Shown: positions 8,108 to 16,393, numbered from the stretch's first letter. The stretch: 64,000 nucleotides of DNA from Bisbaumannia pacifica (GCF_007989625.1 NZ_BJUK01000006.1:62001-126000), one strand, 5' to 3'. Program-made: numbers and translations. The notes: generated by a model from the letters alone, not told the origin.

Positions 8108-9049
8108 TTAAGCGCGCCCCGCTTCTTCCAGCAACCAGTCACGAAATTCGCCGGCAATCGAGCGCTCCTGGCTTGGGCCGGCACTGACCACGTAATACGC
8201 CTGGTCGCAATCCAGGGGGCGGTCGGCCAGCACCACCAGCTTGCCGGCGGACAGCTCCGCCCGGTGGAGCTCCCGGCTGCCAAGCAGTGCGCCCTGACCG
8301 GCAATGGCCGCCTCCATCGCCAGCAGGCCGTTGCCGAAGCGAAGCTCGCGCAGGGTTTCGCCGTCAACCCCCTGCTGCCTGAACCAGGCCTTCCAGCCGT
8401 AGGGCTCGTTCAGGCGGGTCAGGGTGCCGTCGCAGAGTAGCGGCAAGCCGCGCAGTGCCTCGATATCGTCCACGCTGGCGGCCAGCTCCGGCGCGCAGAG
8501 CGGCACCAGGTCCAGGCTCAGCAGGCGCCCGGGCTCCAGGTCAGCGTAGTTGCCATAGCCAAGGCGCACGGAGACGTCGATGCCCGCGCGCTTGAGGTCG
8601 GCGGCGGCGAAGGTGCTCTCCCGGGCGCGATCCACCGTATGCAGGCTCGCCTGCAGCCGCACTTCGGCGTCCGGGCAACGGGCATAGAAGCGATGCAGGC
8701 GCGGCACGATCCACTTGGTGGCGAACAGCGGTTCGGCGCATACGGTGACGACCAGGCGCTCTTCGCCATAGCAGCGAATCTTGTCCACGGCGCGCCCCAG
8801 CGCCTGAAACCCCTCCTGCAGCTCCGGCAAGGCACCACGCGCGGCCGGCGTCAGGCTGACCCGACGGTGGTGACGAACGAACAGCTCGACGCCGAGGTGC
8901 TCCTCGAGTGCCTTGATCTGGTGGCTGATCGCCGCGGGTGTGACATTGAGCTCCTTGGCGGCGGCGGCGAAGCTCTTGGTGCGCGCGGCGACCTCGAAAT
9001 AGGAGAGGGCGATCAGGGGAGGGAGTCGTGACATAACCAGTGCTCGCAT
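8108..9049 (-). CDS. LysR-family transcriptional regulator, GcvA-like
   Basis: Up to 313 aa. The N-terminal winged helix-turn-helix reads SRLPPLIALSYFEVAARTKS, then AAAKELNVTPAAISHQIKAL, typical of the GcvA/AmpR subgroup. An effector-binding domain follows (about 95-305). The start may instead be the ATG at 9034 (MSRLPPL), the usual subgroup beginning; neither has a clear ribosome site. It lies 116 bp downstream of the acyl-CoA synthetase on the same strand and is the likely regulator of the osmC-crotonase-synthetase arm. The inducer is unknown. Confidence 0.85.
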   Translation of the reverse strand: MRALVMSRLPPLIALSYFEVAARTKSFAAAAKELNVTPAAISHQIKALEEHLGVELFVRHHRRVSLTPAARGALPELQEGFQALGRAVDKIRCYGEERLVVTVCAEPLFATKWIVPRLHRFYARCPDAEVRLQASLHTVDRARESTFAAADLKRAGIDVSVRLGYGNYADLEPGRLLSLDLVPLCAPELAASVDDIEALRGLPLLCDGTLTRLNEPYGWKAWFRQQGVDGETLRELRFGNGLLAMEAAIAGQGALLGSRELHRAELSAGKLVVLADRPLDCDQAYYVVSAGPSQERSIAGEFRDWLLEEAGRA

Positions 9050-9059
9050 GAAGGGCGGT

Positions 9060-9121
9060 GGTCACCGGCCCGATCGAGTGACCCGGTGAAGGGTCACTAT
9101 AAGCGTTGATCGGGCGAACGC
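9060..9121 (-). promoter_or_regulatory. Candidate LysR operator region
   Basis: GGTCAC (9060-9065) and GTGACC (9078-9083) form an inverted repeat, with a third GGTCAC at 9092-9097. A separate GCGTT/AACGC inverted repeat is at 9103-9107 and 9117-9121. All lie just upstream of the LysR start, where autoregulatory sites usually sit. No binding consensus is known for this regulator. Confidence 0.3.
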
Positions 9122-9165
9122 CATACTGCTCACTCGGGGCCGTGTCGGTGCTTCCCCCGTTCAAC

Positions 9166-10806
9166 TCATGCCGGCTGACCGCTCTCGAGTCGCTGGCGCA
9201 ACTGGAACTTCTGGATCTTCCCGGTCGAGGTGGTCGGCAGCCGGGTGAAAATCACCTTCTTGGGGGCCTTGAAGCGGCTGATGTTCTCCTTGCAGAAGCG
9301 GATCAGTGCTTCCTCGCTCAACTCGCTGCCGGGGCGCAGCTGGACGAAGGCGGCGGGGACTTCCCCCCACTTCTCGTCGGCCATCGCCACTACCGCCGCC
9401 AGCTCGACGTCGTCGTGGCGCTGGATGACCTCCTCGACCTCCAGGGAAGAGATGTTCTCTCCGCCAGAGATGATCACGTCCTTGAGTCGATCACGAATCT
9501 TGACGTAACCGTCCGGCTCCACCACGGCGAGGTCGCCGGAGTGGAACCAGCCGCCGGCAAAGGCTTCCCGGGTGGCGGCCTCGTTGCGCAGGTACCCCTT
9601 CATGACGATATTGCCGCGGAACATGATCTCGCCCACCGTTTCGCCGTCGGCGGGGACGGGCGCCAGGGTGGTCGGGTCCAGCACCACCAGGTCTTCCTGC
9701 AACGGGTAGGCGACGCCCTGGCGCCCGTTGAGCCGAACCCGCTCCTCCGCGGGGCGCCGGTCCCAGTCGTCCTGCTTGGCGCACACCGCTGCCGGACCGT
9801 AGGTCTCGGTCAGGCCGTAGACATGGGTGAGTTCGATGCCGAGGGCTTCCATCCGCGCCAGCACCGACGCCGGGGGCGCCGCGCCGGCGATCAGCCCCGC
9901 CACGGGATGGGCGATCGGTTCCTGAGCCGCCACCGCGGCATCGGCGATCATCGAGTGGACCACGGGAGCGCCGCAGTAGTGACTGACCCGGTGCCGCCGG
10001 ATCGAGTCCAGGATCACCTCCGGGTCGACCCGGCGCAGGCAGACGCTGGTCCCGCCGATCGCCGCCAGCGTCCAGGGGAAGCACCAGCCGTTGCAGTGAA
10101 ACATCGGCAGCGTCCAGAGGTAGACCACCTCGGCGGGCAGCGACCAGGAGAGCACATTGCTGACCGCATTCAGGTAAGCGCCACGATGGTGGGTGACGAC
10201 GCCCTTCGGGTTGCCGGTGGTGCCGGAGGTGTAACCCAGCGCGATCGCGTCCCACTCGTCGGCCGGAAGCTGCCAGTCGTCCAGCGCCGGCTGCTCGGCC
10301 AGCAGCGCCTCGTACTCCAGGTCGCCGAGGAAGCGCTCCGCGCCCTGGCTCGGGTCGGAGACGTTGATCACCCGGGGCGCCGGCCCGTCCATCCGGGCCA
10401 GGGCCTGGTCGACCACATCCGCGTATTCGGGGTCGACCAGCAGCAGCCGCGACCGGCTATGGTCGAGGATAAAGGCGACCGCTTCCGCATCCAGGCGAAT
10501 ATTGATCGCATTGAGCACCGCTCCCACCATGGGCACTCCGAAGTGGGCCTCGTACATGGCCGGAACGTTCGGCAGCATGACCGCGACGGTATCCCCCCTG
10601 GCGATGCCAAGGCTCCTTAACAGGGAAGCGAGTCGACGACAGCGGTCATAGGTCTGCCGCCAGCTGTGCCGGGTCTCGTGATAAATCAACGCGGTCCGGT
10701 CGGGATACACGGCGGCGGCCCGCTTGATGAAGCTCAAGGGGGACAGCGCCACATGATTCGCCGCCGTCTTCTCGAGCGCCCCATTGAAATGGCAAATATC
10801 GTTCAT
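9166..10806 (-). CDS. AMP-forming acyl-CoA synthetase (AAE/medium-chain type)
   Basis: 546 aa, ANL superfamily. Motifs in order: the P-loop GYTSGTTGNPKGVVTHH (about 185), LPMFHCNGWCFPW (about 225), HVYGLTETYGP (about 315), GWFHSGDLAVVEPDGYVKI and DRLKDVIISGGENIS (about 420-445), and a C-terminal catalytic lysine in TSTGKIQKFQLR. The enzyme should activate a carboxylate to its CoA thioester through an acyl-AMP. The PMFHCNGW motif places it with the plant AAE/AlkK-like short-to-medium-chain group, not with DmdB as I remember that family. It sits between the crotonase and LysR genes on one strand. Confidence 0.85.
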   Translation of the reverse strand: MNDICHFNGALEKTAANHVALSPLSFIKRAAAVYPDRTALIYHETRHSWRQTYDRCRRLASLLRSLGIARGDTVAVMLPNVPAMYEAHFGVPMVGAVLNAINIRLDAEAVAFILDHSRSRLLLVDPEYADVVDQALARMDGPAPRVINVSDPSQGAERFLGDLEYEALLAEQPALDDWQLPADEWDAIALGYTSGTTGNPKGVVTHHRGAYLNAVSNVLSWSLPAEVVYLWTLPMFHCNGWCFPWTLAAIGGTSVCLRRVDPEVILDSIRRHRVSHYCGAPVVHSMIADAAVAAQEPIAHPVAGLIAGAAPPASVLARMEALGIELTHVYGLTETYGPAAVCAKQDDWDRRPAEERVRLNGRQGVAYPLQEDLVVLDPTTLAPVPADGETVGEIMFRGNIVMKGYLRNEAATREAFAGGWFHSGDLAVVEPDGYVKIRDRLKDVIISGGENISSLEVEEVIQRHDDVELAAVVAMADEKWGEVPAAFVQLRPGSELSEEALIRFCKENISRFKAPKKVIFTRLPTTSTGKIQKFQLRQRLESGQPA

Positions 10807-10881
10807 GGATTAACCCCTGTTATTTTAGGGAAGGGCTTATCACCCGGACAGCGGCACGAGCCATTAGCCGTTCGGCCGTCC

Positions 10882-11691
10882 TCAAGGATCCCGACGGCCC
10901 GGCTGCTCCCAGACGGGCTGTCGCTTGCCGAGGAAGGCGTCGATCCCCTCGCCGGCATCGGGGTTCATCATGTTGTCGGCCATCACATGGCCGGCAAACT
11001 CATAGGCATCGGCCAGGGCCATCTGACGCTGGGGATGGAACATGGACTTGCCGAAGCGCACCGCCGCCGGGCTCTTGCCGAGGATCTGCTCCACCTTGTC
11101 CGCCACGGCGGCGTCCAGGTCGTCGTCCTCGGCGACGCCGCTCAGCAGCCCCCACTCCAGGGCCGTGTCCGCATCGATGAAATCGCCCGACACCAGCATG
11201 TCGAATGCCCGCTTAGGCACGATGCAGCGTGACAGCGCCACGGCCGGGGTCGAGCAGAACAGGCCCACGTTGATGCCCGATACCGCGAAGCTGGCCGATT
11301 GGCCGGCGATGGCCAGGTCGCAGCTGGCTACCAGTTGGCAGCCCGCCGCCGTGGCCATGCCCTGGACCTTGGCGATGACCGGGACCGGCAGTTCGACGAG
11401 GCTCTGCATCACCCGGCTGCAACGGCGAAACAGCGCCTGGTAATAGGCCTTGTCGGGGGTGGCGCGCATTTCCCGCAGGTCGTGCCCGGCGCAGAACCCG
11501 CGTCCCGCGGCGCCGATCACCACGCAGCGCACGGCCGGATCGTCGGCGATCGCCTCCAGCTCCCGCTGCAAGGCGGTCAGCATCGCTTCGGACAGGGTGT
11601 TGAACTTCTCCGGACGATTCAGCGTGAGATACACGGCCCCACCCTTGTCCTCCCTGAGAAGAATGTCGTCCATGGTGTGACTGGGACTCAT
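10882..11691 (-). CDS. Enoyl-CoA hydratase/isomerase-family (crotonase) protein, ECHDC3-like
   Basis: 269 aa. The crotonase fold is recognisable by the oxyanion-hole segment FCAGHDLREM (about 67-76) and GMATAAGCQLVASCDLAIA. At the two positions of the hydratase glutamates (Glu144/Glu164 in rat mitochondrial enoyl-CoA hydratase) it has Gln (GCQLVASCD) and Gly (FAVSGINVG). Standard hydratase chemistry is therefore doubtful. The GLFCSTP motif and the C-terminal EGIDAFLGKRQPVW resemble the ECHDC3 group. The start at 11691 has a good GGGAGG ribosome site. It is 26 bp from osmC and 75 bp from the synthetase, so probably one operon. Confidence 0.83.
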   Translation of the reverse strand: MSPSHTMDDILLREDKGGAVYLTLNRPEKFNTLSEAMLTALQRELEAIADDPAVRCVVIGAAGRGFCAGHDLREMRATPDKAYYQALFRRCSRVMQSLVELPVPVIAKVQGMATAAGCQLVASCDLAIAGQSASFAVSGINVGLFCSTPAVALSRCIVPKRAFDMLVSGDFIDADTALEWGLLSGVAEDDDLDAAVADKVEQILGKSPAAVRFGKSMFHPQRQMALADAYEFAGHVMADNMMNPDAGEGIDAFLGKRQPVWEQPGRRDP

Positions 11692-11717
11692 AGAGGCCTC
11701 CCGACAGAGCTGGCTGA

Positions 11718-12167
11718 TTAACGGTGGTTGATCGTCACCTCGGCGGTGATCGAGTGGCGGATAAAGCAGTTGCGGTGGGCACCGTCGTGCATTCTCGATA
11801 TCGCGTTCTGGTCGGGCACCTTGTCGCCACCGAAGGTGATGCGCGGCGACAGTTCGACACGCGTGACCTCCATGCCCTTTTTATCATTGCGTTCCAGATA
11901 GCCGACCGGGTCGTCCTCATAGGAGTCTACCCGGTAGCCCTGAAACTCGGCGATGGCGAGAAAAAACAGCATATGACAGCTGGACACGGCGCTCACCAGC
12001 AGCTGTTCGGGGTCGGCACAGCCCGGGTCACCCTTGAACTCGACCGAGGCGGAAACGTCGACCTGCTGATCGCCGCTCAGCGTAACGCGATGATTACGCG
12101 AGTAGGTGTCTGGATCGCTGGGATGGTTGGCACGTTGCCAACGAATGACGGACCGATGGGCTGACAT
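11718..12167 (-). CDS. OsmC/Ohr-family peroxiredoxin
   Basis: 149 aa from the ATG at 12167, placed 7 nt after a perfect AGGAGG site (an upstream TTG at 12173 is less likely). OsmC-family thiol peroxidases reduce organic hydroperoxides. The two family cysteines are visible in SAVSSCHMLFFL and HRNCFIRHS; the conserved PEQLLVSA and NAISRMHDGAH segments are also present. The family is known to draw electrons from lipoylated proteins and dihydrolipoamide dehydrogenase. A lipoamide-dehydrogenase-like gene is divergent from it, 290 bp away. It is first gene of the minus-strand osmC-crotonase-synthetase-LysR run. Confidence 0.87.
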   Translation of the reverse strand: MSAHRSVIRWQRANHPSDPDTYSRNHRVTLSGDQQVDVSASVEFKGDPGCADPEQLLVSAVSSCHMLFFLAIAEFQGYRVDSYEDDPVGYLERNDKKGMEVTRVELSPRITFGGDKVPDQNAISRMHDGAHRNCFIRHSITAEVTINHR

Positions 12168-12457
12168 AGGCAAACCTCCTGAGCATGCCCGCAGGCTAAG
12201 CGACCCAGGAGTCCTTCGTAAAACGACGATTGCTAACCAGAAAGGTTAGTCCCGCTAATGTGAAATCGAGTCGCTTCTACCATCGCTGGCCAGTCGGCAG
12301 CGATATGAAGGGAAAATACGAAGTCTCGGTGAGTGATATGGGCAGAGATGAATGACAAAAGGTAAGTCAAACGCTTAGGAACTATCACTTTACCCCCGCG
12401 ACGGCCCCCGCTTAGCCTGCAGGGGTCGTGACGTCATGTGGGATGGGGTGATTGATC
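12168..12457. promoter_or_regulatory. Divergent control region of osmC and the Lpd-like gene
   Basis: 290 bp, visibly less GC-rich than its neighbours. It must hold promoters for both arms. It contains an inverted repeat CTAACC-N5-GGTTAG (12233-12249), a candidate operator about 65 bp upstream of osmC. No convincing sigma-70 pair could be fixed by eye. Confidence 0.45.
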
Positions 12458-13879
12458 ATGAAGACCAGGAATGTGGAATATGCCATTATCGGTGCCGGCA
12501 CCAGTGGGTTGGGCGCCTATGCGACGATCAGCCGCGAGACCGACAGCCTGGTAATGATCCAGGATGGCCCCTACGGCACCACCTGCGCCAGGGTCGGCTG
12601 CATGCCCAGCAAGCTGCTGATCACCGCCGCCGATTACGCCCATCACCTGCACACCAGCGATTGCTTCGGGGTGCCCGCCTCGGGGCAGGTGGACGGCCGC
12701 CGGGTGCTGGAACGGCTGCGCCGAGAACGAGACCATCGCTTCGTCGCTCGCAACCTCGGCTACGTCGACAAGATTCCGGCGCATCACAAGCTCGAGGGGC
12801 GAGCTCGCTTTATCGGCCCGGGCCGGCTGATGGTGGGCGAGTCGGTCGAGGTCAGGGCGGAGAAGATCATCCTCGCCTGTGGCTCCCGGCCGGCGATCGG
12901 CGCGGTGTTCGAGCCCGTGATGTCCCGGGTCCTCACCAGCGACACGATCTTCGAGCTGGAGGACCTGCCCCGTTCGGTCGCGGTGATTGGCATGGGCGTC
13001 ATTGCGCTGGAGCTGGGCCAGGCCCTCCATCGATTGGGGGTCAAAACGACCCTCTACGGCCGCTCCGGCCGAATCAACGCCCTTACCCACCCGACCATGC
13101 AGCGCCGTGCGCTCGATCTCCTCGCCGGCGAACTGGATATCCACCCCAGCGGCCGGGTGCTGAGTACCTGGGAAGACGCGGAAGGCGCCTGGATCGAGTA
13201 TGAGTCGTCGAACGGCCAGCGCATCACCCGGGTGTTCGAACGGGTCCTGGTCGCCACGGGGCGGGAGTCCAACCTGGACCGGTTGGGGCTGGAGCAGGCG
13301 GGCGTCGACGTCTCCGAGTCTGGCGCGGTGCGCTTCGACCCACAGACGATGCGCTGCGGTGACCTGCCCCTCTTCATTGCCGGGGATGCCACCGATGACC
13401 TGCCGGTATGGCATGAAGCCTACGACGAGGGACGCATCGCCGCCGGCAATGCATTGAGCTATCCAGACTCGACGCCGGCGGTGCGTCGGACGCCGTTGAT
13501 GGTCTTCTTCACCGATCCCCAGATCGCCGTCATTGGTCAGAGCTTCCGGCAACTTCAGGGTCGCGAGATCGTGATCGGTGAGCTGCCGTTCACCAGCCCC
13601 CGCCATGTGGTCTGGAACAAGGTGCAAGGGCATATCCAGGTCTATCTGGACGCACACACCGGCACTATCCTCGGTGCCGAGCTGCTGGGACATCAGGCCG
13701 AACACCTGGCACACCTGCTGGCCCTGGCCATCACGCACGGCATGACGGCGGAGCAGGTACTGGCGATGCCCGTCTACCACCCCAGTGCCGAAGAGCTGCT
13801 GAGAGACGTCTTGATCGATGCCCAGAAAAAACGCAGGCGCCACGAAGCGGAGAAGGAGAGCCTTAGCCTATCGCCTTAG
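12458..13879 (+). CDS. Dihydrolipoamide-dehydrogenase-like pyridine nucleotide-disulfide oxidoreductase
   Basis: 473 aa from the ATG at 12458 (G-rich ribosome site at 12440-12450; an upstream TTG at 12452 is possible). The FAD site IIGAGTSGLGA is near residue 10. The redox-active disulfide is in TTCARVGCMPSKLL (about 42-55), the NAD(P)-binding segment is VAVIGMGVIALELG (about 172-185), and the second FAD motif is LPLFIAGDATDDLP. The C-terminal His-Glu pair in YHPSAEELLRD serves as the acid-base couple. No heavy-metal domain or C-terminal Cys pair is present, so it is not a mercuric reductase. No lipoyl-complex genes are nearby. Divergence from osmC suggests it may reduce that enzyme's lipoyl donor. 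Confidence 0.85.
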   Translation: MKTRNVEYAIIGAGTSGLGAYATISRETDSLVMIQDGPYGTTCARVGCMPSKLLITAADYAHHLHTSDCFGVPASGQVDGRRVLERLRRERDHRFVARNLGYVDKIPAHHKLEGRARFIGPGRLMVGESVEVRAEKIILACGSRPAIGAVFEPVMSRVLTSDTIFELEDLPRSVAVIGMGVIALELGQALHRLGVKTTLYGRSGRINALTHPTMQRRALDLLAGELDIHPSGRVLSTWEDAEGAWIEYESSNGQRITRVFERVLVATGRESNLDRLGLEQAGVDVSESGAVRFDPQTMRCGDLPLFIAGDATDDLPVWHEAYDEGRIAAGNALSYPDSTPAVRRTPLMVFFTDPQIAVIGQSFRQLQGREIVIGELPFTSPRHVVWNKVQGHIQVYLDAHTGTILGAELLGHQAEHLAHLLALAITHGMTAEQVLAMPVYHPSAEELLRDVLIDAQKKRRRHEAEKESLSLSP

Positions 13880-14277
13880 GCTATCCACCCGCGTTCGGGC
13901 AGTCCTGCATCCAACCAACAAGGGCAGGCCCGGAGCGGCGTGAGACGTCGCTTCGCGCCGTCCCGCCTGCTGGGCCATCGCCGCCATATCGCCAGCGATC
14001 CGCCCTGGGGTTCTTCCTTTACGGCGCAAGGCAATATGCTATCGTGCCCTTCGAGTCGTCGGGTACTGCGACGCTCTTCCGTGGTCGGCCAGCATCGGTA
14101 GATTCCTGGCCTCTGGCGGAAGGTGGCCTGGGGGCGTCCATGAATATCTCGACTATTATATTCATGGAATGCAGGTTTTGTTGTGTTGCGACTCGTCGTT
14201 GCCACTCTTGCCGAGAAGGCTTACCTCACTCCTGAATCAGTCATGCCCACAGGAACGACAATGAAGGCTGAGAATCA
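13880..14277 (+). promoter_or_regulatory. 398-bp upstream region of the Lrp/AsnC regulator
   Basis: A weak 7-bp inverted repeat (TAGCCTA 13864-13870, TAGGCTA 13877-13883) sits at the end of the Lpd-like gene and has no T-run. The main element is the AT-rich palindrome at 14137-14168, annotated separately. A six-codon leader frame, ATG 14261 to TGA 14281 (MKAENQ), has an AGGAA ribosome site and overlaps the regulator's ATG (ATGA), so the regulator may be translated by coupling. No longer gene was recognised. Confidence 0.4.
14137..14168. promoter_or_regulatory. Perfect 11-bp inverted repeat, candidate Lrp/AsnC-type operator
   Basis: Arms TCCATGAATAT (14137-14147) and ATATTCATGGA (14158-14168) are exact complements with a 10-bp spacer, so their centres are two helical turns apart. 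Such an AT-rich palindrome stands out in a GC-rich genome. It lies about 110 bp upstream of the Lrp/AsnC gene. A related imperfect copy precedes the methyltransferase gene (14879-14904). Confidence 0.55.
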
Positions 14278-14769
14278 ATGAGGAAAGTTGCCATCGATGC
14301 GGCGGACATTCGTATTCTGCGCGCACTGCAGCTGCATGGACAGCTTAGCAAGACCAAGCTCTCGGAAATCGTCAACCTGTCGCCGACGCCATGCTGGATT
14401 CGCTTTACCCGGTTGAAAGAAGCCGGCCTGATACGCGGGTATCACGCGGATATTGCTATCGATAAGATTGCGAACTCTACCACGGTAGTGGTGACCGTTT
14501 CGCTCGAAGGCCATCGAAAGTCCAATTTCACGCGTTTCGAAGATTATATCGCTCGAGTCGATGAGATCGTCGAGTGCATGGCGACGGGGGGCGGAATGGA
14601 CTATGTCTTGAAGGTCGTGGCGCCTAGTCTTTCCGCCTTTCAAAATGTCATGGATCGGCTGCTTTCGGAAGAGCTGGGCATCGCGCGTTATATGACATAT
14701 ATCGGTACCCGAGAGATAAAGTCGACACAGCTCAATCTCTCCAGCCTGATGGCTAACCACGACGACTAG
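14278..14769 (+). CDS. Lrp/AsnC-family transcriptional regulator
   Basis: 163 aa. The N-terminal helix-turn-helix reads DAADIRILRALQLHGQLSKT, then SEIVNLSPTPCWIRFTRLKE (about 8-45). A C-terminal ligand-binding RAM domain spans about 65-150 (FEDYIARVDEIVECMATGG, then MDYVLKVVAPSLSAFQNVMD). Members usually bind amino acids or related small molecules and often control the neighbouring gene. It lies 445 bp upstream of the DmdA-like gene on the same strand and is the prime candidate regulator of the C1 cassette. Its codons look less GC-rich than those of the flanking core genes. Confidence 0.88.
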   Translation: MRKVAIDAADIRILRALQLHGQLSKTKLSEIVNLSPTPCWIRFTRLKEAGLIRGYHADIAIDKIANSTTVVVTVSLEGHRKSNFTRFEDYIARVDEIVECMATGGGMDYVLKVVAPSLSAFQNVMDRLLSEELGIARYMTYIGTREIKSTQLNLSSLMANHDD

Positions 14770-15214
14770 TTTCTCCCTCCTCGCCGAGTCTCTCTCCGCG
14801 CGGTAAGCGCCACGCCCTGGCGCGCGACAACGCAGGCGGGTGGGCTTCCCCACCGTTATGCGGCCTTTCCTATGGGTGCATGAAATAACTTCATATTTAT
14901 CATGTGGTTGAGTGACTTTTGTGGCGATGGCGACCTGCCGTCGTCGAGCTTCCGTCCGCCCCTGGGGCTCGTCGTCCGAGGGCCGTCGCTTGTCGGCCGG
15001 GACGACCGGTGGTGGCGCTGTTGAAGACGGCGGGGTCGCATCCGGTTGGGGCTAGGCTAAACGGTCTGCGGCCGGCCGAATCTTGGCCCGTTCATGCTGG
15101 TTTCTGTTCGCTTTTAGGCCGACTTTCAATGTCGCCTGGGTCTATAGTCAGCGGTGCCGAATAAGTGAGTTCGAGCAGCACAGTGAGTTCTATATCACAA
15201 TAAAGGTAGCTGTC
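14770..15214 (+). promoter_or_regulatory. 445-bp leader/promoter region of the C1 cassette
   Basis: After the regulator come two small GC hairpins (GCGCCA/TGGCGC at 14807-14823; a GGTGGG/CCCACC stem near 14839-14853) without T-runs. The CATGA...TCATG repeat is at 14879-14904. A TATAGT box is at 15143-15148, with no clear -35 partner. The 9-bp direct repeat AGTGAGTTC occurs at 15164-15172 and 15182-15190, shortly before the start codon. No gene was recognised here. Confidence 0.4.
14879..14904. promoter_or_regulatory. Imperfect CATGA...TCATG repeat before the methyltransferase gene
   Basis: A 26-bp AT-rich element has the outer arms CATGA (14879-14883) and TCATG (14900-14904). Its size, ends and AT-rich core resemble the 28-bp core of the palindrome at 14137-14168. 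The likeness suggests one regulator binding both sites, probably the Lrp/AsnC protein encoded between them. Confidence 0.4.
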
Positions 15215-16393
15215 ATGACAAACGTCACGCCCAGCAATGTAGTCAAGATGGAAAAGAAATCTGATTTCGGGTTCGGGACACAAATCCGAAAGTCTCCCTA
15301 CTTCGATGCGACGGTACGTTGGGGGGCAACGGCCTTTTCGGTATATAACCACATGTATATCCCGCGTGACTTCGGCGACCCGGAGCAGAATTTCTGGAAC
15401 CTCGTTAACGATGCGATCCTTTGCGATGTTGCCGCCGAGCGTCAGGTGGAAATCACTGGGCCCGATGCGGCTCAGTTCGTGCAGCTGCTGACGCCGCGTG
15501 ATCTGTCGGAGATGGCCGTCGGGCAGTGCAAGTACATTCTTATCACCAATGCCGATGGTGGCATCCTGAATGACCCCATTCTGCTGCGTCTGGCAGAGAA
15601 CCACTTCTGGATCTCATTGGCCGATAGCGACATCTTGTTGTGGGCCCAGGGCGTGGCGATCCACTCCGGTCTCGAGGTGACTATCCGCGAGCCCGATGTG
15701 TCTCCCTTGCAGTTGCAGGGGCCGAAGTCCGGCGAGATCATGAAGACCCTCTTCGGCGAGGGCATCATGGACCTTCGCTACTACTGGCTTCGCGAGCTGG
15801 AGCTCGACGGTATTCCGCTGATCGTCTCGCGTACCGGCTGGTCTAGCGAGCTGGGCTATGAGCTGTATCTTCAGGATGGCTCCCGCGGCGACGAGCTGTG
15901 GGAGAGAATCATGGCGGCGGGGCAGCCCTTCGGATTGCAGCCCGGACACACCTCCTCCATTCGCCGTATCGAAGGCGGGATGCTCTCCTACCACGCCGAT
16001 GCCGATATCGGTACCAACCCGTACGAGCTGGGGATGGAGCGACTGGTGAACCCGGATATGGAAGCCGACTTCATCGGCAAGGCGGCCCTGCAGCGTATTC
16101 GCGAGAATGGCGTGAGCCGCCAGCAGGTGGGCCTGGTGATCGACGCCGCGCCGCTCAAGGGGCCGAATACCTCCTTCTGGTCGATCAGTCACCATGGCGA
16201 GGTCGTCGGCAAGGTCACGTCCGCGGTCTACTCCCCGCGGCTCGAGCAGAATATCGCCCTGGCCATGGTGGCCGTTGAGCATGCTCGCCTCGGAACCGAG
16301 CTGGAAGTCCAGACCCTGTCGGGGCCGGCGAAGGCGCGGGTTGTCGAAAAGCCCTTCTTCGACCCCAAGAAGAAGATCGCCGTATCCGCCTGA
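15215..16393 (+). CDS. GcvT-family THF-dependent methyltransferase, DmdA-like
   Basis: 392 aa from the ATG at 15215, preceded by an AAAGGT ribosome site. It has the aminomethyltransferase (GcvT) N-terminal fold plus C-terminal barrel. Stretches such as CDVAAERQVEITGPDAAQFV, VQLLTPRDLS, NDPILLRLAENHFWISLADS and LQGPKSGEIM closely follow DMSP demethylase DmdA as I remember it (SAR11 protein, about 369 aa). DmdA moves a methyl from DMSP to THF, giving methylmercaptopropionate and 5-methyl-THF. Relatives act on other methyl donors (LigM on vanillate, GcvT on glycine-derived aminomethyl), so the substrate is not proven. The downstream MetV-like, MetF, PurU and FolD genes can oxidise the methyl group to formate. 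Confidence 0.82.
   Translation: MTNVTPSNVVKMEKKSDFGFGTQIRKSPYFDATVRWGATAFSVYNHMYIPRDFGDPEQNFWNLVNDAILCDVAAERQVEITGPDAAQFVQLLTPRDLSEMAVGQCKYILITNADGGILNDPILLRLAENHFWISLADSDILLWAQGVAIHSGLEVTIREPDVSPLQLQGPKSGEIMKTLFGEGIMDLRYYWLRELELDGIPLIVSRTGWSSELGYELYLQDGSRGDELWERIMAAGQPFGLQPGHTSSIRRIEGGMLSYHADADIGTNPYELGMERLVNPDMEADFIGKAALQRIRENGVSRQQVGLVIDAAPLKGPNTSFWSISHHGEVVGKVTSAVYSPRLEQNIALAMVAVEHARLGTELEVQTLSGPAKARVVEKPFFDPKKKIAVSA

Noticed and set aside
9166-11691. DmdB and DmdD of the DMSP demethylation pathway
   Set aside because: The synthetase has AAE-type motifs and the crotonase lacks the catalytic glutamates that DmdD needs; they are also on the other strand, away from the DmdA-like gene, and no DmdC is present.
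12434-13843. Open frame of about 470 codons antisense to the Lpd-like gene
   Set aside because: The plus-strand frame has full FAD, disulfide and NAD motifs; the antisense frame has none.
12458-13879. Mercuric reductase
   Set aside because: No N-terminal heavy-metal domain and no C-terminal cysteine pair; the C-terminal His-Glu motif fits lipoamide dehydrogenase.
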